Below, piece after piece: positions 35,339 to 46,705 of a DNA stretch of 64,000 bases (position 1 is the stretch's first letter; each line of letters begins with the position of its first letter). Origin of the DNA: Golubevia sp. BC0850. Taxonomy: Eukaryota; Basidiomycota; Exobasidiomycetes; Golubeviales; Golubeviaceae. The translations under genes were made by a program, and so were the position numbers. The stretch covers positions 248,001 through 312,000 of the forward strand of contig JAAVVG010000017.1 in the NCBI GenBank assembly GCA_012976225.1, read 5' to 3'. The notes below the pieces were generated by a model that worked only from the letters and a program-made list of their open reading frames with translations, did no database searches and had not been told where the DNA came from.

Positions 35339-36265
35339 ATGTCTCATAATTCTCTCTCGTTCTCTCTCATATCTACAGTCATTATCGGTCCTGCGCTGAA
35401 ACATGCCGTTCAAGCTCGTCTAGGTCTCCTCAAGTCTTGCGATCGAAAGGCCAAGTTCCTCAGTGGAAGTGGCCCCAAAGCTTTTGCCATGGTTCAAAAG
35501 TTCATGCTTAGCTTGGGATTCGTTGAATGGATTAGAGCTCAGGATCTCACTGAGTTTAGAGCCTTTTTCTCCGTCATTGAATGTCATGAGGAGCTCGAAA
35601 TGCTCGCTTCGCTTCTCAGACTTCAATTTGGTGGAAATGTGGTTCGAATTGGCGACTCGTTAAGCGGCGAGCCAATCAATCAGAAAGTTTTGGTGATATG
35701 TTACAAGGAGGTGACTCTAGTTGTCAAGAAATCACAAAGAAGTAAAAAGGAGGTGAAAGGAATCGTCACTGAGATATTTCAACGTCTTACCAACAAGCTA
35801 GGCAAGGACTGCAAGAATCTATCACTGGATTGGTCGTACGAATCCTCCGTAGCCGACCATCTTCTCTTCAAGCCAAATCCAGTCGCAAGTTCTTCCTTCA
35901 AATCTCCAATCAATCTTCACTCCTCTGGTCCAATCACTATCCAACCCTCAAGCTCAATCGCTACTCCAGTCGCAAAGTCTCTTCGCAAGTCTCTCTCTGC
36001 TTCAGATCTCTATACTTCAAATCTTGACGTCTTGGCGCAGGCCGTATGGCTCGTGCAAAAGGGGGAATTAAGAGGTGAGTGAGGTCATCAGCAGCTTCTT
36101 AAAAGTACAACGGATCATCAATCCCCAAGTATCTGACGTTCGCACTTTTTCGTATCCGTTTTCCATCCCACTTCCCCCTTGCCAGTTCATGGAAATAAGC
36201 AGGAAGATGAAAGCAGTGAATCCATTAATGCTCAATGCTCTCTTTCTTCCGAAGACGTTGAATAA
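35339..36265 (+). CDS. Uncharacterised protein, ~271 aa
   Basis: Exons 35339-36074 and 36186-36265 close. The central part (SGPKAFAMVQKFMLSLGFVE to NLSLDWSYESSVADHLLF) is mixed alpha/beta without a recognised family; the rest is Ser-rich. The N-terminus is uncertain: a pyrimidine-rich acceptor (ctacag) at 35378 lies inside the chosen first exon, so the true start may be in an unseen upstream exon. After the TAA at 36263 the same frame stays open for 49 more codons with protein-like content (see findings). Confidence 0.6.
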
Positions 36266-37089
36266 TACTTTGGAGAGAACTTTGGAGATCTCAGCCCTCC
36301 AAGAAAGGTCAAGATATTCTCTCGGCTACGTTCTGCAAAGTCAGACTCCGAACTCAAGTCCAACTATAACAGCAAATCTGGCGGTATCGATTCTTCTTTC
36401 GAGTTCGACAATTGATCTCTCATTCAAACGCTCTATCTCAAAGCGCTGATTCGACCTTGGTTTACTTTAAATGGAACGCTCAAGACCCTTTCGACTTGGC
36501 ACAGTTCTTCCACTTCTGTCCAAGTCTGGGATGTTGTCTTCGCTTTCAATCTTTGGAAATCTAGATAGTGTTCCACTCAACATTCCCTCGACCTCAGAAC
36601 CCCTTCCACCAGCCTTACTCTCTCCCCCTGATCTCTTTTCCCATCGTTCGACCCCGTTACGTTTCACAATGATCTTTCCCCTCAAACCTTCTCTTCTTTC
36701 TTCACGACCTTCGACTTAGTCTCGCTTTCACTTTCGATTTCTTCAATCTAAAGACAATGTACAATTGACAGAGCAAACATTGACTTCGCACTGTATCTCT
36801 TTCCCGATACACAATTTTCTTCTTCTCAACTAACGAAATAAGTTCTCACGCCCTTCGAATCAAATCCTTCAGATCTGAAAATTCGTGCCCAGCGCCCAGC
36901 GTGCTAGCTCTGATAAGCTGTGGGACGCTTCTTCTCAAGTGGATACCTCTTCGGACTTTACGTCCCATTTGAACTTTTGTGCTTGTCTCTTCAGTGTTTC
37001 GAGTTTTTCAGTTGAAGCTCATAGGACTAGTTGAAGAATGAGGAAAGGGGGGGGGGGAATCAGACAGAGATGTCAGAGGTGATGGAACG
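36266..37089. other. Intergenic region
   Basis: Apart from the open extension to 36415, no gene is supported. A G-run of about ten lies at 37046, next to the repeat copy that starts at 37090. Confidence 0.45.
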
Positions 37090-37818
37090 TCAAGCAAACG
37101 AGCATTGACAGCCGCACTTGCGAGAGAATTGACTCGTCACACGACACGTCGAAGAAGTTTGAAAGAAAAACAAGAAGGCAAAAACAGAAAGAAAAGAAAA
37201 GAAAAGAGGTGTGTTCTGAACTCTTTCAGTCCAGCTGAAACAGCCCCTTCGCCTCTTCGCTGTTTCCGAGACAGCTACTAGCGTTTCCACTCGAAGAGTG
37301 TTTACTTATCGAGTCTCGCCGAGCAAAAAGAGAACAATGTCTCAAATCACAGCTCGAAAACGATCATCCGGGTCAGGCACCTCATCGAAACCGGCCATGG
37401 CAGATAAGAACGAGTTCTTACCCCCGTAGAGGCGACGATGTGATGCCCAATCGGAGGCGAGATAACGATTTGGCCCCTTTGAATCCTGAGCCTTTCAGAG
37501 CTACAAGATTCGAGCCTTGCCCCAATCTCGCTCTCAAAAGAGAGAGTGAAGAATGGTCTTTGACTTTCCCTCGACGAGAGAAATCGGAAAAAGATTGCTT
37601 GAAGTAAAGAGTAGGAGAGGGGAGAGGGAGGACGCGTAGGCGAGAAGGTGTGGCGACGTTGGAAGAAGGAGAGAAAGTGATGAGAAAGGGGAAAAGGAAG
37701 TTTGAGTGGGATTGTGCGCTCGCTCCTATTTAAGGGAAGCGACGACTCAAAAAGGGAAGAGAAAATGGTAAGCCGGCTCAGCTTCGCGTGAAAAGAAAAG
37801 AGATTCAGCCCGGCCTGG
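37090..37818 (-). repeat. Dispersed repeat, copy A (short form)
   Basis: Nearly identical, in opposite orientation, to copy B at 45649-46705. Read on the minus strand it starts ccaggccgggctgaatct and ends gctcgtttgcttga. It lacks ~330 bp present in copy B. A long open frame on the minus strand is shared almost completely with copy B but shows no known domain and is probably fortuitous. No terminal inverted repeats are seen at these limits. Family unassigned; a solo LTR-like or nonautonomous element are both possible. The close match means a recent origin. Confidence 0.85.
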
Positions 37819-38507
37819 TGATGAAACCTTTGGGAGGAACGCGTCGACGAGGCTAGGTGGCAAAGTGGCATCCGCCGCGAGAAGGATTTTCGGTCTGGTG
37901 CGAGATCTCTTTTTTTTTTCTCTTTTCTATTTTGGCAGAGATCAACGTCTCTTTGGATTTCGATCACAGAAACTCGAGGATTGAGCTTGTTGGGGTCGTC
38001 CAAATCGAAACGGCGAGCTAAGTTAGCAGAAAAGGGGGCGAGGCGACCGTTGTTGGTCGCAAGACCCCCTTCCTCTCGACTGGTCTCTCCTAATTCTTCC
38101 CCTCAAAACCGTGTTCCTTCTCCTTAAAGACCCTTTACAACTTGTAACGACCTTTCACGATCTCTTCGGTTCTCTCTGCCGCTCACCGCCGTCGCGGCTC
38201 CCTTCCCAATGTTCTAACCTTCATCTTTTCGTTTCTGCTTCCAGTTTCTAATAGCCACTTTCCTTTTTGAGGAATCAACATTTTCTGATCAAACAAGGCT
38301 TGCTGTCGCCCTAAACAGGACGCCGAGGCAAGGCAATCCAGGCACGAGATAGTGCTTTTTAACTTTCAAGTTGCTCTACGGTCTTTGGGAAGAAGTGCAG
38401 GATTAACGTCTTCATTGAAAGTTCTAAATAGTACATTGAGGTTTGAGATTGAAGCACCAACAGGAAAAAGAAGAAACGAAATAAATGAAGCAGGCGATAA
38501 AATCTTT
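37819..38507. other. Intergenic, T-rich and repeat-related
   Basis: No gene is supported. It contains a T-run near 37911 and the segment 38286-38341, which resembles 512-562. It ends in the 3' flank of VPS28. Confidence 0.45.
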
Positions 38508-39892
38508 TTAACCATCTTGTAAGGATCTGAAGAAAGAACTGTAAGCTGCTTCTACGTCGAAGAGCATCTTGAAGTCAAGGGAAAGAGGGAATCGAAGATA
38601 GATAGCAAGAAGAGTAGAGGTAAATCAGCTAGAGCGCGTGAAAGAGATGGGATTAGGATCCTAAAGACTTACCTGTCTAGCCTGGTCTTCGTCGATTTCG
38701 TCTGAAGCTTTTAGTTGATTGAGAGTGATAAGCCTGAGAGAGGTCGAGAGGATAGAATGAGTTCGAAAGGCATTGTTAGAGACAAGCAAAGAGGGGAGCG
38801 AGCCGTGAGAGCAGAGCACTAAAGAGGATAGTCAAGATAAGATCTCAGTTCGTTCAAAAAGAGAATCAACTCCCCTACTCCGACTGAATGATGATACAAC
38901 TACTATCCAATAGACCAACTTCCTTCTCCCCAACTCAAGCTCCTCAATACTCACCAGCCCAAAAGTTTCCCTCTCCCCTCCCCTCCATCCCCACTCGCTC
39001 CCCCAGATTTGTCCCACCCACTAATGACTTCGCTCAAAAGAGGATGCAATTGATCCTTTGCTCTCAGTCTCAATTTCAAGGCATCCATGAAAGTGATGAA
39101 GGATTGAGTACATTCAGCAACCTTCTTTGCCCTTTCTGAACCTGATTGTGAAGGATTTGAGGAGGAAGCGTGCTCCACTGTGGCTGGTACTCCGATTGAC
39201 AGTCTGTGAGAAGCAGCTGGGTGGTCCATCTTGATGAGGGAAAGATGAGCATAGAGGGAAGAGGGAGAGGTTAACAAGTGGAACAGATAAGGAAAGATGA
39301 GGAAGTAAACTTCTCATCTACCAGTCGATCGATTTAACGACTTGAACACCTCTCTCGAGACATATCTTTTGAGATAATTCGAAAGTAGCATCTGAGGGCA
39401 TGGATCTCGATCTCCTCCACCACCTTCTCTTTCCAATCGTCTTGTTGCCAAGCTCTTCCATCTCTCTCCATCTCTGCTCTAAAGCCCAGTTGACTAACCT
39501 TATACTTCTTCATGAAATCCCCAACATCTTTCACATTAGTTGATTCCTGTCCATTTGTATTGCCGGTGCCATTTCCATTACCACTCTCACAAACCAACTT
39601 GATCAAAGTCTTGTATTGACCCAACAATCTCTGACAAGCAGGAGTATAATCCGTTTCCGAAATTCCTTCTCTGACGTATGCTCGTTCTAGGTATTCCAGA
39701 GTGACTATTAGAGAGAAGAGCGTTGCATAGTTCTCGTATCTTTCTCGAGAAGCTGATGTGGTGTAAAGCTTGGCTTCCTGATGGAGGGAATCCAGGAGAT
39801 TGGGTGATTAGAATACTGTTGAAACATGCTCAAAGATCGGTGAATAAGTAAACTGACTTGCAGAGACTTACTTCGTAGGGATTTAGATCCAT
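38508..39892 (-). CDS. VPS28: VPS28, ESCRT-I subunit
   Basis: Minus-strand exons 39872-39892, 39499-39777, 38955-39229, 38673-38733, 38508-38567 close to give 231 aa, the normal family length. Exon 1 encodes just MDLNPYE. The N-terminal core reads RERYENYATLFSLIVTLEYL then CQRLLGQYKTLIKLV; YKMDHPAASHRLSIGVPATV follows across an intron. The C-terminal four-helix domain is intact (LITLNQLKASDEIDEDQARQ, then MLFDVEAAYSSFF). VPS28 binds Vps23 through its N-terminal core and ESCRT-II through its C-terminal domain, and acts in multivesicular-body sorting. A Gly/Asn-rich insert sits between LVCES and the central region. Confidence 0.96.
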
Positions 39893-40020
39893 CGTCCGTT
39901 GTGGTTGAGGTGAAGAAGAGGAGCCCGCGCCTCCGAGAGATTGTTATCTCTCAATCGATTCAAACGAAAGGGATCGAACACACTGAAAATCTCAAAAAGA
40001 TGGCATCTTGCTTCTCAATT

Positions 40021-42804
40021 CTATTCCTTCCAACTCATCAAGATCCTCCTAAATCCTTCCTCAACTTTCCTTCCATCAGTTCTACCCTTCCCTTTCTTCA
40101 TCACTTCCCCAATCAATTTCTTTAGAACCCTTTCGTCTCCATTCCTAACCAGCTCGGCTTCTTCTGGCAAAGATTCGATGGCAAATTCAAGTAGAGGCTC
40201 AAGCTCTTGGGGAGAGAGAAGGAGGAGTGAACGGGATTCCAAGAGCGATAACATCGGATTTGAGGCATTCGGTTTGGGAATGATGGAAGATGAAGTAGAG
40301 ATTAATTCGGAGAGAATAGATCTGGCGGTTGTACCTGTTGAAAAGGGAAGGAAAGACGAATGAGAGAGGTGAGAAAAGCTTTGGAACATAGCGAACCTCT
40401 CGAAGAACTTTTCTGGAACTGACCTGTTACTCTACCATCGTCAACTAAATCTATCAGTTCGCCTAGATACTCAGGTCTGAATCTCCCAACACAATTCTTA
40501 AAACTCAACTCCAAAGAATTAGCGATCTTCATCAATTCATTGATGATCCAGTTTGCAGAATTCTGATTAGATCGGTTCCCTTCATTTCCGTTTGCAATGA
40601 GTTCAAAATAAGCGATAGGATCCAAATCTTGAGTCAGCTCCTCAAATCCTTCAACTTCTGTGGAGATAGCCCCTTCTTCTCCCATTCTAATCAAAGCTTC
40701 AACATCTCTAGATCTCAATCCATAAACTTCCTTTATCCTCGTACGTCTCTCATCTGGTAATTCGGGTAAATTATCCCTAATCTTCTCTATAAGTTCAGAA
40801 GAAATTTGAAGAGGCGGCAAATTTGGATCTGGCATGAATCTATAATCAACATTTTCTTCTTTTGAACGAAGAGTGTAAGTTGTTGACGTTAATTCGTCAT
40901 ATCCTCTAGTTTCTGGAATCACCTCTTTACCTGATTGTAAGAGCTCGAATTGTCTTTGTTGCTCGTAAGCTTCGAGGAAGAAAGAGAGAGAGAGCCCGGT
41001 GAGCCAAACGGACCCAACCTCTCAGAATCTCGCTAAAACAACCCTCTGAAACTCACCAACAGCATTCATCAAAAATCTACCACCATTCAAATTCTTGACT
41101 TCACATCTGTTTCCCCATTCTTCTCCTTTCTTATGAATAGAAACATTTAAATCAAATCTTAGGTTTCCTTCTTCCATGTTCCCATCTGAAACTCCAATCT
41201 TTCTTAAGATCTCTTGAAGTTTGAGGACATAAGAACCAGCTTGTTCTGGAGTCGACATGTCCGGACCTGAGACAATTTCTAACAATGGAGTGTTTGATCG
41301 GTTCAAGTCGATGAGGATCGAAGAGGAAGTGGAACTTGAGGGGTCGAGGTTGGTTTGAGAAAGATGAGTTGATTTAGCTGTATCTTGCTCTACTTGGATT
41401 TGAAGGATTCGCACTTTACATTCTTGATCTTTTGAAGGTAAGTTATTGAATCCTTCTGTGTAGATCAGATTTAGATGACCGTCGTATGCTAGTGGGGCTA
41501 TATGAAAAGGGAAGGGGCGACGAGAATACGACAGTGTCAGTAGGACGAGAAAGAAAGAGCGAAAGCTTTCGTTAAAGAGGGCACCCCCTTTTCGACTTTT
41601 ATTAAAGTGGAAGAGATTGAAGATCCCTCTGCGTTCGATATACTCACCGTATTTCTGAGTAATCTGAAAACCAGCTGTCAAGTCATTGTAGAAGTAGTGT
41701 TTCCTATCCCAAGAGATCTTTGACTTGTCTCTCCCTTCTCCAGAATTTGAAGTAGGGATTTTACAGTTCAACGCTATAGCAGCTCCCAAACCTTGAACTA
41801 TGGTATGTCCATTTAGATTGGGTAGAGTTCCAGGATAGGAAGCGTCGAAAGGAGTTGAGAAAGTGTTTGGAGATGAAGGAGGTAAAGTTGGTGGGAGAGG
41901 AGAATCTGAGAACAAGAAGGAAGGAGAGATTGAAGGAGAAAGTGGGATAAGAAAGTTTAGGGACTGTGGAAGTTGTAGGAGAAAGGCTTCGAAGCTAACG
42001 ATTTGCTTTCCTCTTTACAGAACTTTTGAAACTCTATGAAGAGGGAAAGTAGAACGAATAGCAGAAGTGGTTAATCTAAGCGACGAGGTGAAGATTTCCG
42101 ACTCACGAGAAAACAATTTCCTTGGAGTTGAGATTTGAGCGTGACATTCGATTCCTATCACTGTTGACCATTCTGGAGGTAGAGATGGATATCTTGAGAC
42201 TTGATGGAGGTAAGAACAGATCAGATATTGGGGTGAAGAAGAAGAGTTGCAGATGGGAAGATCAGAAAGGGAAGAGGATAGAGCTTTGCATAAAGTTGAG
42301 ACTTCTCGCCCTTTAGATCTTGTTGAATTTTGAGAAATAGCCTTTTGACGTGTATCCCAAGGAAGTTCTCTCTGCTTAGAGTAGGTTGAGCAGAGGGAGA
42401 AAGCCCGGCTGGGTAGGATGACCTACACTTCTCATGGCTTTGTCCAGTCCCTTGACTTCGCTGGTTCGAGAGAATTTTTACGAATCTTTGATGGTAACCC
42501 TCATCAATATTCAACTCGAACTCAATCCTCGACTTCATCTGACGCAGGTTCCTTCTTGCTCTTACTCTGACTCACCAATGGTCTCCTTGTCAGTCTGTTT
42601 TCCCTTCTTCTTCTTGGCCAACCCAATTGTGCTAGTCAAGAAACTTCTGTTCTCTCTATTCCGACTCTGTGATCCACCGGAGCTTCGAGGAAGGAATGTC
42701 GATCCAATTCGACATTGTGAACAGATTTTCGAAGTTGGAGCTGAAAGAATGAACCTCCGAAGATATCGAGGAAGACTTGAAGTTAAAGTTGAAGCTGAGC
42801 TCAT
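40021..42804 (-). CDS. PET112: Mitochondrial glutamyl-tRNA(Gln) amidotransferase subunit B (Pet112/GatB)
   Basis: Minus-strand exons 42576-42804, about 42107-42367, 41648-41905, 41057-41497, 40424-40969, 40021-40334 close to give 682 aa. The acceptor of exon 2 is uncertain; at least one other in-phase site exists. Exon 1 is a typical Arg/Ser-rich mitochondrial presequence (LPRYLRRFILSAPTS). Core motifs: EWSTVIGIECHAQIST, HYFYNDLTAGFQITQKYG, LIDLNRSNTPLLEIVSGPDM, FDLNVSIHKKGEEWGNRCEV and RFMPDPNLPPL. The last ~150 residues form the tRNA-binding tail (YqeY-like). With GatA and GatF/GatC the protein converts Glu-tRNA(Gln) to Gln-tRNA(Gln) in mitochondria. Divergent from the gene at 42963. Confidence 0.93.
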
Positions 42805-42962
42805 CCTATCTGGTCACTAGCCACTACCGCTTCATAGATAGTTTTTATGGAACGCTTCTACTTGACAGGGAAACCGGAAGGCTTGAGGTTGGTCAAAGGT
42901 GTTGCTCTCGAGATTCCAACTTCTCTCCCACAACTTCATTTACTTTACTCTATCTTTTAAGG

Positions 42963-45297
42963 ATGAGTCATGAAAGTCGATATGCATCTCCAAGTTCTTC
43001 AACATCAACTAATCAGTCAATTCCAGCTAAGAAACCTGATTTACCAACTTGGACTTCGAGTAGAGTAGCAAAACTCAAACAACAACAACAACAACAATCT
43101 GAAAAGCTATCTTCTACTTCATCTACTTCTTCATCGTCTACTTCTTCCAAATGGGAAAATCCGCCCAATATCCCCCGGAACCTTCCAATTTCAAGCCAGC
43201 CGACAAAGTCAATCCGATCAAGCAGTCCTCCACGCAGCAATCTGAATCAGAATGTCCATCCTCAATCAAACATGACTCCTTCCAATTCAACCTCTTCCAT
43301 AATCTCTTCTTCTCCATTCAAGAGAAACTCTAGCAAACCTTTAGGCGGAGGTTTGAATCCGATGGAACTGTTAGCCAGTCCCAGTAGAGGATTGAATGTT
43401 TTGGGTGGCATGGAGGGTAGATTGGGAGAGCAGGTTAGAGAGTGAGTAGATCTGGTAAATTATGAGTGATTCTTGGATGATAGGAGCTTAAGCAGAGGAG
43501 AAAAGGAGGCCACATTTTCGAGGTTTGGAGAAGATGAGGCTCCCTCGAGTTGGGAAGGCTTCAGTGAAAGTGTCCCTGCTTCTCTCCTCTTTCCCCACAC
43601 TTTCAACTCCCTGAAATCTTCTTTCATTTCTTCTAACAACAGTCTAACTCATCGACCCACTCAAATCCTCTTTCGAACTTACATCTCCTCGAAAATCAAA
43701 TCTCATGTAGAGAGATTCCAACAAAGCTCCCTTTCTGCTTCTAATTCCCCTTCAATCTCAACCCCTATTCCTTCTTCATCAACTCAATACACTTCCGCAA
43801 ACACACGAAATTCAAGTTATTCAACCTTCACCTCGAACCTTCTACTTCATTTCCAACTGCTCTCGCTTCCCTCAACCTCCAACGCTTCAGAGGATCTCAC
43901 CAAAGAAAGGAATTCTCTGGAAGAGATTTTGTTGTTGGTCAGGAAATCGAGGGAAGGGATAGTAGCTTCTCGAGATGGAGTTGAAAGGGAAGGCAAGGAT
44001 GAATTCGTACTTGATGGTGAGTTTCTCTTTGATGTCTCGAAATCTCGTTCTTCTCGCTGATAAGGTTTTGTGCGCTATCTTTCCTCCAAATCAATCAACA
44101 GTCTATTCATTATCAACCTATCTTTCAATTCTAGTCTCAAATCACTCTCAATTGGGAAGTTCTTTACCTAGATTAGTGTTTGAGATTTGGCCTGAATTCC
44201 TCGCAACACCTCCCAAGTCAAGTTCAAATCCCATCTCCAGTTCGCCTTCAAATGCAAAATCAAACTCGAATTCCAAATCAGAAGTTGTCTCTCCGATTTC
44301 GACCTCTGAAAGTCTTAAAGAAACCTATCAATCAGATCTAAAGCTTCTTCTTCAATCCTCCTCTCCTTTTAATACGGATTTCGAGTCGAATGAAGAACAT
44401 CACCAACATTTACTTTCCCTCTTGCTTCTTTCAACAAGTTGTTTACCTTCCAAATCTGGAGTACTTGGATCTTCAACTAACATCAATCCTAACAATCAGT
44501 CGGTGGCGAATGGAGGTGAAAGAGTTGAATATTGGAAATTGAGACGACAGGTCGAAGAAACTGTTTCAAGAGTTTCTTCAAGTCTAGGAACACTAGACAA
44601 AGACGAGTTCAAGAAGAAAGGGTCTGTATTAACAGAGGGAACTCATTTAAAACTAGCAGACCTAGTTTACAGATCCATTTCTGAAAACGATGGCTTTTTG
44701 ATGTCCAAACTTCTATCTCAAGACTTCGAAGTGACTGTTTTCCAAAGAACCTTGATCAGTCAAAAGTTAAAGAGTTTCAGAGAAAAGATTTGGGGAGTTT
44801 TGAGAAAGGGTTATATTGGTTTACCATTACCTTTACCAAATTCAAATCCTTCAAAAGGAAAAATGAAAGAAGACTGGCTGCTTCAAGCATTGACTTTAAG
44901 CATTTCTTCAATTCCAATTCTCCCTACTGAAGAGATTTGGTTCCAAGCTTATAGTTCAAAGCTCAAGAGAAAAGTAAAATCAGGAGAAGTTCCAGATGAG
45001 TGGGATGTTTCGAAGGGATTGGATTTTCAAAGTCTTTCGTTAGGAGATGATGAAATCCTTTCCAATTCAGAAGAGGGAGATACGAAAGAATTCTTGATTG
45101 GAATCAAAAGGTTTGGAGAATTTTTGGAAGGAGTTGAAGAACCTACTTCTACTTCGACGACAACATCTCAAGATACGAGAAACGCTTCAGGAGAACTTAG
45201 TCTGATGAGGTTTAAGAACGATCTTATACCTCCGAAATGGAGAGGCAAAGTTTTGATCACTGAAGATGGAAAAAATTGGAGCTTGAAGTTGAGGTGA
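42963..45297 (+). CDS. Uncharacterised Ser-rich protein, 735 aa
   Basis: Exons 42963-43441, 43484-44016, 44102-45297 close. The first intron is only 42 nt, the shortest accepted here. The N-terminal ~170 residues are Ser/Asn-rich with a short poly-Gln run, including GGGLNPMELLASPSRGLNVL. The rest looks folded and mostly helical (LLFPHTFNSLKSSF, ILFRTYISSKIKSHVERFQ, LADLVYRSISENDGFLMSKL, FREKIWGVLRKGYIGLPLPL), and it ends at PPKWRGKVLITEDG. No family is recognised; HbrB/TORC2 and vesicle-tether families were considered without a firm match. The start is 158 bp from the divergent GatB gene. Confidence 0.82.
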
Positions 45298-45648
45298 GAA
45301 GATTGAGAGAAGCGATGCGGATTGCTATAAGTCTTAGGGGTGAATTTTATTTTGGAGAAGTCTCTGCTTATTGTTAAAAGAGGTTTCGAAGAATAGAATG
45401 CTTCATATCTGACTTTGGGAGGTCAAATGAAAGCGCGGCGAATTTAAGCTTCGCTACTTGAATGCACGATGCCAGCGTTATTCTATTTATGCTCTGTTTC
45501 TGTTTATTTGTAATTTTAGTATCAAAAAATTCTAAACTGATCGAAATGGTCTGAGAGAAGGGAAGAAATTTGTAGAAACTTCGATTCTGTGGTGGATGCG
45601 AGAGACAGGTTTGAATCCGACGCGCTCCTCAGCGAAATGTCTCACCAC
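45298..45648. other. Intergenic region
   Basis: 3' flank of the preceding gene. A ggtttgaatcc sequence at 45608 resembles a pol III B box, but no tRNA fold was found around it. Confidence 0.5.
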
Positions 45649-46705
45649 CCAGGCCGGGCTGAATCTCTTTTCTTTTCACGCGAAGCTGAGCCGGCTTACC
45701 ATTTTCTCTTCCCTTTTCGAGTCGTCGCTTCCCTTAAATAGGAGCGAGCGCACAATCCCACTCAAACTTCCTTTTCCCCTGTCTCATCACTTTCTCTCCT
45801 TCTTCCAACGTCGCCACACCTTCTCGCCTACGCGTCCTCCCTCTCCCCTCTCCTACTCTTTACTTCAAGCAATCTTTTTCCGATTTCTCTCGTCGAGGGA
45901 AAGTCAAAGACCATTCTTCACTCTCTCTTTTGAGAGCGAGATTGGGGCAAGGCTCGAATCTTGTAGCTCTGAAAGGCTCAGGATTCAAAGGGGCCAAATC
46001 GTTATCTCGCCTCCGATTGGGCATCACATCGTCGCCTCTACGGGGGTAAGAACTCGTTCTTATCTGCCATGGCCGGTTTCGATGAGGTGCCTGACCCGGA
46101 TGATCGTTTTCGAGCTGTGATTTGAGACATTGTTCTCTTTTTGCTCGGCGAGACTCGATAAGTAAACACTCTTCGAGTGGAAACGCTAGTAGCTGTCTCG
46201 GAAACAGCGAAGAGGCGAAGGGGCTGTTTCAGCTGGGCTGAAAGAGTTCGAAAGGACAGTTCTTCACTCTCTCTTTTGAGAACGAGATTGGGACGAGGTC
46301 CAGATCTTAAAGCTTTGAAACGGCTTTGGATCTGAATGGCCATATCAAATCCTCTCTCTGGATGGGGGCTGGCGCGGGCTGTTTCTATGAAAAGATTGGA
46401 AAGGCTGGCGAACTACCAGCTTTTTGTAGGAAGCTTGTTCACAACGAGCTATCTCGGAGCATCAGGCTCTGTTGATGACGAGAAAAGATAAGACACGTCG
46501 CTTGATTCGCTTGAATCCAGCGACGGGAAAGCTAAGCTGTTGGATCAGCAAATAGCAAAATGGCTCTTTCAGCTGGCTGAAGAGTTCAGAATACCCCTCT
46601 TTTCTTTCTCTTCTTTCTCTTTGTTTTCCTTTTTAAGCTTCTTCGACGTGTCCTGTGACGAGTGAATTATCTCCCAAGTGCGGCTGTCAATGCTCGTTTG
46701 CTTGA
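45649..46705 (+). repeat. Dispersed repeat, copy B (long form with internal duplication)
   Basis: The same sequence as copy A in the opposite orientation, plus about 330 bp. The extra DNA is a diverged second copy of an internal unit: the unit starting near 45912 (cttcactctctcttttgag) recurs near 46258, and both units end in a ttcagctgg-ctgaa-gagttc motif. No coding domain recognised. Confidence 0.85.

Noticed and set aside
37347-38003. 218-residue minus-strand ORF as a gene
   Set aside because: It lies mostly inside the dispersed repeat, shows no domain and has a low-complexity translation. Kept only as a property of the repeat.
42434-42820. Plus-strand 128-residue ORF
   Set aside because: It is antisense to the GatB presequence exon and its promoter, with no homology and no exon partner.
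45608-45618. ggtttgaatcc as a tRNA or SINE B box
   Set aside because: The only A-box-like sequence lies about 9 nt upstream, too close, and no cloverleaf could be drawn.
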